DNA of 45,701 nt. Source: Halobiforma nitratireducens JCM 10879. GTDB taxonomy: Archaea; Halobacteriota; Halobacteria; Halobacteriales; Natrialbaceae. Below, in pieces: positions 41,849 to 45,701 of this stretch. Within the stretch, counting starts at the first letter, position 1, and each line of letters begins with the position of its first letter. The position numbers and the translations under genes were made by a program. The notes below the pieces were generated by a model that saw nothing but the letters and a program-made list of their open reading frames with translations, was not told the DNA's origin and did no database searches. The stretch covers positions 1 to 45,701 of the forward strand of contig NZ_AOMA01000182.1 of NCBI RefSeq assembly GCF_000337895.1. The letters are read 5' to 3'.

Positions 41849-42346
41849 ATGGATCGGAATGTAAAGGTAGTGGTCGGTGGCGTCGGCATCGTCGTCCTCC
41901 TGGCGATCCTAGCGACTACGACGATGGGGTCGGCTGCCCAGTTCGTCACCCCGACCGACCTCGCGGAATCCGACGAGCACGACGACACCGTCGTCAAACT
42001 CGAGGGGCAGGCGGTCGGCGTCGACGACAGCGGCCCGATTACGTTCGACGTCGCGGACGGTAACTACACCAAGTCGGTAACCTACGACGGCGAGATGCCC
42101 GAGACCATGTCCGACGGCCGGGTCGTCGTCGCCGAAGGACACTTCGACGGCGACGAACTCGAGGCCGACGACCTGACGGTCCGGGCCCACGAGGGCGAAC
42201 ATCCCGAGGATCACCCCGAGACCGAGAAAAACGAGACGCCCGACCTCCACGGGGCACACGCCGAGACCGACCTGAACGAGACCGACGGTGAAGACGACAC
42301 CGGAGAAGACGACGAGGACGGGTACGACCAGTACGACGAGAACTAA
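41849..42346 (+). CDS. ccmE: Heme chaperone CcmE (divergent)
   Basis: CcmE binds heme covalently and hands it to CcmF. The 165-residue protein has an N-terminal TM helix (about 6-22) and an OB fold: FVTPTDLAE, VVKLEGQAVGVDDSGPITFDVADG, VVVAEGHFDGDELEADDLTVRAH. The heme-binding region reads AHEGEHPED, where His114 aligns with His130 of the E. coli protein (KHDENYTP), and His118 takes the place of the axial Tyr134. The tail after 125 is acidic and disordered. TTTGAT at 41817-41822 lies 27-32 bases upstream. It is divergent from the DUF411 gene. The assignment rests on fold, position and the His-containing motif. Confidence 0.85.
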   Translation: MDRNVKVVVGGVGIVVLLAILATTTMGSAAQFVTPTDLAESDEHDDTVVKLEGQAVGVDDSGPITFDVADGNYTKSVTYDGEMPETMSDGRVVVAEGHFDGDELEADDLTVRAHEGEHPEDHPETEKNETPDLHGAHAETDLNETDGEDDTGEDDEDGYDQYDEN

Positions 42347-42459
42347 CGACCCGAACGCCGTCCCCACCGATTTTTGAAACCGAACTATCGGTTTCCGGGA
42401 GCAAATATTTTCTTTCCGATTCGATACCATCGATTCCCGATCTGGGATAACGAGGCGGG

Positions 42460-42467
42460 TTTTTAAT
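42460..42467 (+). promoter_or_regulatory. TATA-like box of the 36-codon ORF/molybdoenzyme unit
   Basis: TTTTTAAT lies 25-32 bases before an ATG at 42492. It is about 130 bases from the molybdoenzyme ATG, so it is best placed for a leaderless mRNA that starts at the small ORF. Confidence 0.6.
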
Positions 42468-42491
42468 TACGCGGGTCCCCGAGTACTGGCC

Positions 42492-42602
42492 ATGACAGAC
42501 GGGATCGACGTACCGACGACCGCTCGAGGAGCCATCCCCGGCGTCGACCGATCGGTTCGGACAGCTCGAACGGGACCGTCGGTTCGGGTGGTCCGCCGAT
42601 GA
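42492..42602 (+). CDS. 36-residue leader peptide or small protein
   Basis: A 37-codon frame from ATG 42492 to TGA 42602 starts MTDGIDVPTTARGAIPGVDR and ends with an Arg-rich stretch RTARTGPSVRVVRR. It begins at leaderless distance from a strong TATA-like box. Its stop overlaps the ATG of the molybdoenzyme (ATGA), the arrangement used for translational coupling. The peptide has seven Arg and no hydrophobic segment, unusual for an acidic proteome. I do not recognise it. It could be a regulatory leader peptide that controls translation of the next gene, or a small chaperone; it could also be a non-functional leader frame. Confidence 0.55.
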   Translation: MTDGIDVPTTARGAIPGVDRSVRTARTGPSVRVVRR

Positions 42603-44110
42603 CCGATCGCCGGCTCGTCGCGGTCGTAACGCTGCTTGCTGCAGGTATCTCGGCGGTCGCGACGTCGTTCGGTATCTACGCGACCTCCGAGCGGTTCCTC
42701 GTTTCCGCGTTCAACCGGCTCGTCCTCGAGGTGTTGCCGGGCTGGTTCGTCTCCGCGATAATCCAACGGTTCGGTGACCTCGCACTCGAGTTGAGTCTCC
42801 TCTTTTCCGGGGGGCTGTTGTCCGTGATCGTCGGTGCGGTGGCGCTTGCTGGCTATCGACTGGGCACGAGAGCGGGCCCCTCCTCACGGGAGCCGGTCGG
42901 CGTTGCGGTCTCGGCCGTGCTCGTCTTCCTGGTGGCCTATCCGGTCGTCGGCGTCGCACGCGCCGTCGTGCTCCCGGCGATCGTCGGCGCTGCCGTTGTT
43001 GCGGGGTTCGATCTGCTGTCGGCCTCGGGTCGTGACACCACCGACGTGAGCCCCGACCGTCGGTCGGTCGTTCAGGCGGTCGCGGTGGTCGCCGGGTACA
43101 ACGTCGTCGCGCACGGACTCGGGCTCGTCCGCCGGGAGCAGACCCAGCGGACCGAACGGGAACTACAGGAGCGTGCGACCCGACTCGAGGCGGAGCATCT
43201 GGTCTCGGAGGCCCACGACGCCGGGCTGGACGCGGACGGCATCAAGCCCATGATCTCCGCGATCGGCGAGTTCTACCAGGTCGATATCAACCCGAGCCCA
43301 CCGTCGATCGACGCCGACGCCTGGACACTCTCGGTATCGGGGCTCGTCGAGGAGGAACTCGAACTCGACTACGACGATGTCCGGGGGTACGAGACCGTCA
43401 ACCGATACAAGGCGATCCGGTGTCTGAGCGACGATATCGACGGTGAAGAGCTCGACACCGCCGTCTGGACCGGCGTTCGGATGACGGATATCCTCGAGGA
43501 CGCCGGCATCGAAGACGAGGGAGCGTACGCGATGCTGGAGGGGGCCGACGACTACTTCTACTCGGTCCCACTCGCTGACCTGGAGGAGTCCGTGCTCGCG
43601 TTCGGGATGAACGGGATGGAGCTTCCCGCCGGTCACGGCTACCCCGTGCGGTTGCTCGTCCCCGACCGGTGGGGCAAACTCCACGTCAAGTGGCTCACGG
43701 ACATCGAGATCATCGACGACGAAGAAGGCGGCTACTGGGAAGAACGCGGCTGGCACGGCATGGGAGCGGTGAACGCGGTCACCAAGGTCGACCGGATCAA
43801 CCGCCTCGAGGACGGTCGCATTCAGCTGGTCGGGCACGCCTACGCTGGGGCTCGCGGCGTCGAGTCGGTCGAAGTGTCGATCGACGGCGGCGACAGCTGG
43901 GAGGACGCGACGATGAGCGACCCACTTCCGGAGCCGGACACGACGCGCCAGTGGCTATACGAGATCGAGCCGGAAGACGGCGATCCGGACAGCTACGACG
44001 TGTACGCACGAACGGTCGACGGCGAAGGAACTGTCCAGCCGGAGGAACGATCGGACCCGTTCCCGGACGGTGCGACCGGGTGGGCACAGCGAACCCTCAG
44101 ACGCGAGTGA
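42599..44110 (+). CDS. Membrane-fused sulfite-oxidase-type molybdopterin enzyme
   Basis: The 503-residue protein joins a membrane domain with about five helices (about residues 6-28, 66-86, 102-122, 124-142, 157-177) to a sulfite-oxidase-type molybdopterin domain (about 225-390) and a C-terminal dimerisation-like domain (about 391-500). The Mo ligand is Cys275 in YKAIRCLSDD. Other family motifs are FYQVDINPSPPSIDADAWTL, FGMNGMELPAGHGYPVRLLV and KLHVKWLTDIE. No heme-b5 domain is seen. The soluble domain would face outward if the last helix ends outside. Its position between ccmE and ccmDC suggests electron exchange with a c-type cytochrome. The start is ATG 42599. Confidence 0.9.
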   Translation: MTDRRLVAVVTLLAAGISAVATSFGIYATSERFLVSAFNRLVLEVLPGWFVSAIIQRFGDLALELSLLFSGGLLSVIVGAVALAGYRLGTRAGPSSREPVGVAVSAVLVFLVAYPVVGVARAVVLPAIVGAAVVAGFDLLSASGRDTTDVSPDRRSVVQAVAVVAGYNVVAHGLGLVRREQTQRTERELQERATRLEAEHLVSEAHDAGLDADGIKPMISAIGEFYQVDINPSPPSIDADAWTLSVSGLVEEELELDYDDVRGYETVNRYKAIRCLSDDIDGEELDTAVWTGVRMTDILEDAGIEDEGAYAMLEGADDYFYSVPLADLEESVLAFGMNGMELPAGHGYPVRLLVPDRWGKLHVKWLTDIEIIDDEEGGYWEERGWHGMGAVNAVTKVDRINRLEDGRIQLVGHAYAGARGVESVEVSIDGGDSWEDATMSDPLPEPDTTRQWLYEIEPEDGDPDSYDVYARTVDGEGTVQPEERSDPFPDGATGWAQRTLRRE

Positions 44111-44125
44111 CAGCTCGTCGCCGTC

Positions 44126-44152
44126 CCGCCGTCTCCGCCGTCTCCGCCGTCT
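44126..44152 (+). repeat. Three tandem copies of CCGCCGTCT
   Basis: Three exact 9-bp copies stand in the gap just after the molybdoenzyme stop. The function is unknown. Confidence 0.8.
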
Positions 44153-44327
44153 CGAGGCCTCCGATCGACGACCGTCCCGTCGACTGGGGTACGGTTCACC
44201 GACGTAATCGGAAGAGACGTCGCCGTTGCAGAACCGACGAATCGTCGTCGGTCTCGTGTCCTGTACGTTAGTTCCGGTGGGTCCACTCCAGGTCGCGGTT
44301 GCACCGAGAAATCGCTAGCAACCGGTC

Positions 44328-44471
44328 TCAGTCCTGTCGACTCGAGTCGTGATCGGTCGTCACGTCCTCGAGTCGCTGTTCGAGCTCCGAGAGCCGGTTT
44401 CGCAGGTAGAACACGTAGATGACGAGGGCTCCGAACACCGTGCCGTACGCGAACAGTAGCAGGTAGTCCAT
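44328..44471 (-). CDS. ccmD: CcmD-like small membrane protein
   Basis: The 47-residue protein begins MDYLLLFAYGTVFGALVIYV, one TM helix (about 3-22), followed by FYLRNRLSELEQRLEDVTTDHDSSRQD, a charged helix. CcmD proteins are of this size and shape: one helix and a basic-acidic tail. It starts 6 bases after the stop of ccmC on the same strand, the usual ccmC-ccmD order. In bacteria CcmD stabilises the CcmABC complex and lets holo-CcmE go. Too short for most gene-length cut-offs, it is easily missed. ATG 44471 is the only good start. Confidence 0.75.
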   Translation of the reverse strand: MDYLLLFAYGTVFGALVIYVFYLRNRLSELEQRLEDVTTDHDSSRQD

Positions 44472-44477
44472 GGCTGA

Positions 44478-45224
44478 TCACTGACCCTCCGTCGGTTTGT
44501 AGGTTTCCGTCCGCGTGCGGTTTTTCAGCGAGTCGACGCGAGTCGCCAGCTCGTGCAGGCGAACCCTGGCACCCAGGAGGTACAGATAGAGAAACAGGAC
44601 GCCGATCATCGACACGAACAGGACCGAGGCCGTGATGGCGGCCTCCGCGTCCGGGTTGCCGATCGACGGCGCGTGGAGGCGAGCGGTCCACAGCCGCGTC
44701 GACGCGTAGGAGATCGGGACGGTGATGAACCCGACGACGCCGTAGACGGACGCGAGCCGGGAGACCCGGCCCGCTCCACCGCCACTCGAGTAGATGATCA
44801 GGTAGCCGGCGTAGATGAACCAGACGAACAGGAACGTGACGAGCCGGATGTCCGACCAGTCCCACCAGGTGTTCCAGATGACCCGTCCCCACGCGCTGCC
44901 GGTGACGAGCGTTAGCGTCGCGAACACGAAGCCGAGTTCGGCGGAGCCGTGGGCGAGCTGTTCCCAGAAGCGCGTGCCGGTGAGGAGATAGAGGACACAG
45001 CCGAGGAACGTCACCGTCAACGCGAGTCCACCGACCAGCGCGAGCGGGACGTGCCAGTATGCGATGAGGTTGATCCCGTGGCTGACGCCGTACATCGAAT
45101 CGGACGCGTAGCCAAACACCAGTCCGATCGACGCGAGGCCGAAAACCAGCGCGAGATAGCCGTGGATCGAACTGCAGAGTATCCGCCGTAGCAGTCCGAC
45201 CGTCCGCGTTTCGTACGAGCCCAT
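44478..45224 (-). CDS. ccmC: Heme handling protein CcmC
   Basis: CcmC presents heme to CcmE. The 248-residue protein has six TM helices and the family hallmarks: HGINLIAYWHVPLA with His58, the Trp-rich motif WGRVIWNTWWDWSDIR (112-127), and His184 in RLHAPSIG, which with His58 would hold the heme. His58 and His184 are close to His60 and His184 of the E. coli protein. ATG 45224 is preferred; the frame is open to 45257. ccmD follows after 6 bases. With ccmF, A, B and E this completes the CcmABCDEF set apart from CcmH/CcmI, for which I see no gene here. Confidence 0.95.
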   Translation of the reverse strand: MGSYETRTVGLLRRILCSSIHGYLALVFGLASIGLVFGYASDSMYGVSHGINLIAYWHVPLALVGGLALTVTFLGCVLYLLTGTRFWEQLAHGSAELGFVFATLTLVTGSAWGRVIWNTWWDWSDIRLVTFLFVWFIYAGYLIIYSSGGGAGRVSRLASVYGVVGFITVPISYASTRLWTARLHAPSIGNPDAEAAITASVLFVSMIGVLFLYLYLLGARVRLHELATRVDSLKNRTRTETYKPTEGQ

Positions 45225-45350
45225 ACGCCTGGGTACGCGGCCACTCTCAAAAAACATCCGTCCCGTTCCCGCGGGTCGGTGATTCCGTCACCGGTCACAG
45301 TGGCGATATCGTCTCCACCACGAACGTGTCCGGCCCCACCTATATAATCT

Positions 45351-45367
45351 GGCTGTATTTTACAGCC
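45351..45367. promoter_or_regulatory. Perfect inverted repeat between ccmC and hemE
   Basis: GGCTGTA (45351-45357) and TACAGCC (45361-45367) are exact complements around TTT. They lie next to TATATAAT (45341-45348) in an AT-rich spacer between the divergent genes. A regulator binding site is plausible, but nothing shows which gene it would serve. Confidence 0.35.
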
Positions 45368-45440
45368 GTACCAGCGTAACCAGATAGTAATAAGTAGGGG
45401 CTACATATGCACCCACCGACGGCTGTCCGAGGCTCGTCGC

Positions 45441-45465
45441 CCCACCGCAGGGCCACCGCGGTGGG
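45441..45465. promoter_or_regulatory. Nested palindromes just upstream of the hemE TATA-like box
   Basis: CCCACCGC (45441-45448) pairs with GCGGTGGG (45458-45465), and within the right half CCACCGCGGTGG (45453-45464) is a perfect 12-bp palindrome. They end about 9 bases before the CTATTA box (45474-45479), where transcription factor B contacts and activators or repressors bind. Confidence 0.45.
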
Positions 45466-45473
45466 TTTCACAA

Positions 45474-45479
45474 CTATTA
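45474..45479 (+). promoter_or_regulatory. TATA-like box of hemE
   Basis: CTATTA lies 27-32 bases before ATG 45506, the spacing of a leaderless promoter. Confidence 0.5.
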
Positions 45480-45505
45480 GGCCACCCCCTCGCTTACGGG
45501 CGGGC

Positions 45506-45701
45506 ATGAACGACCTGTTCCGCAAGGCTGCACGGGGCGAACCCACCGAACGCCCCCCGGTGTGGATGATGCGCCAGGCCGGGCGATACCTGCCCGAATA
45601 CCGGGAGCTGCGGGAGGATTACTCCTTCCTCGAGGCGATCTCCACGCCGGAGGTCGCCGCAGAGATCACGCTCCAGCCGTGGGAGCGGTTCCGACCCGAT
45701 G
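45506..45701 (+). CDS. hemE: Uroporphyrinogen decarboxylase HemE (5' part)
   Basis: HemE converts uroporphyrinogen III to coproporphyrinogen III. The 65 codons in the window begin [20 protein letters not shown] and carry the diagnostic substrate-binding motif [14 protein letters not shown], then [17 protein letters not shown]. The gene runs off the window end, so completeness cannot be judged. It is divergent from ccmC. Its presence next to the cytochrome c genes links porphyrin synthesis with heme attachment by position; shared control through the 45351-45465 sites is possible. Confidence 0.95.
   Translation, partial: MNDLFRKAARGEPTERPPVWMMRQAGRYLPEYRELREDYSFLEAISTPEVAAEITLQPWERFRPD

Overview
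The window is chromosomal DNA of a halophilic archaeon (class Halobacteria). The signs are high GC with G/C-rich third codon positions, very acidic predicted proteins, twin-arginine lipoprotein signals, HalOD1 proteins, an HTH_10 (Bat-type) regulator, a two-subunit 2-oxoacid:ferredoxin oxidoreductase, and TATA-like hexamers about 25-32 bases before many start codons, as expected for leaderless transcripts. A member of the Natrialbaceae seems likely, but that is an impression and not something the sequence proves.

Bases 1-8040 carry a HalOD1 protein and the Hsp70 set grpE, dnaK and dnaJ. A glycerophosphodiesterase lipoprotein sits between dnaK and dnaJ behind an AT-rich gap, and a DJ-1/PfpI protein follows. 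Bases 8100-13550 hold an AMP-ligase-like protein that seems internally duplicated, a FAD oxidoreductase fused to a Rieske domain, and a MoaD/SAMP-type protein convergent with a tungsten aldehyde:ferredoxin oxidoreductase. Remnants of two different alpha/beta hydrolase genes flank that pair. Bases 13550-14540 are a low-GC patch with one unrecognised secreted protein and a candidate inverted-repeat element.

Bases 14540-24160 hold a second HalOD1 protein, a small membrane protein coupled to a methyltransferase, an S9 peptidase, an acetyltransferase, the methylmalonyl-CoA mutase catalytic subunit behind an 86-bp MITE-like element, and a binding-lipoprotein/chemotransducer pair of the CosB/CosT kind. 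Bases 24500-30630 hold an aldo/keto reductase, methylmalonyl-CoA epimerase, a collapsed tnpB element, cspA, a zinc-ribbon protein, a flavin reductase, and korA-korB.

Bases 31180-45701 are the most coherent block: a cytochrome c maturation island. It has an HTH_10 regulator with three spaced cysteines, two small membrane proteins, two lipoproteins, a di-heme peroxidase with a C-terminal anchor, a thioredoxin, ccmF, ccmB-ccmA, ccdA, a DUF411 metal-binding lipoprotein, ccmE, a membrane-fused sulfite-oxidase-type molybdoenzyme behind a 36-codon leader ORF, and ccmC with a 47-residue ccmD. The start of hemE closes the window. CcmABCDE and CcmF would load and attach heme, CcdA and the thioredoxin would keep the apocytochrome cysteines reduced, HemE makes a heme precursor, and the peroxidase is the evident client. 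Notable regulatory structure includes one palindromic TATA-like hexamer placed exactly midway between ccmA and ccdA, and nested palindromes just upstream of hemE.
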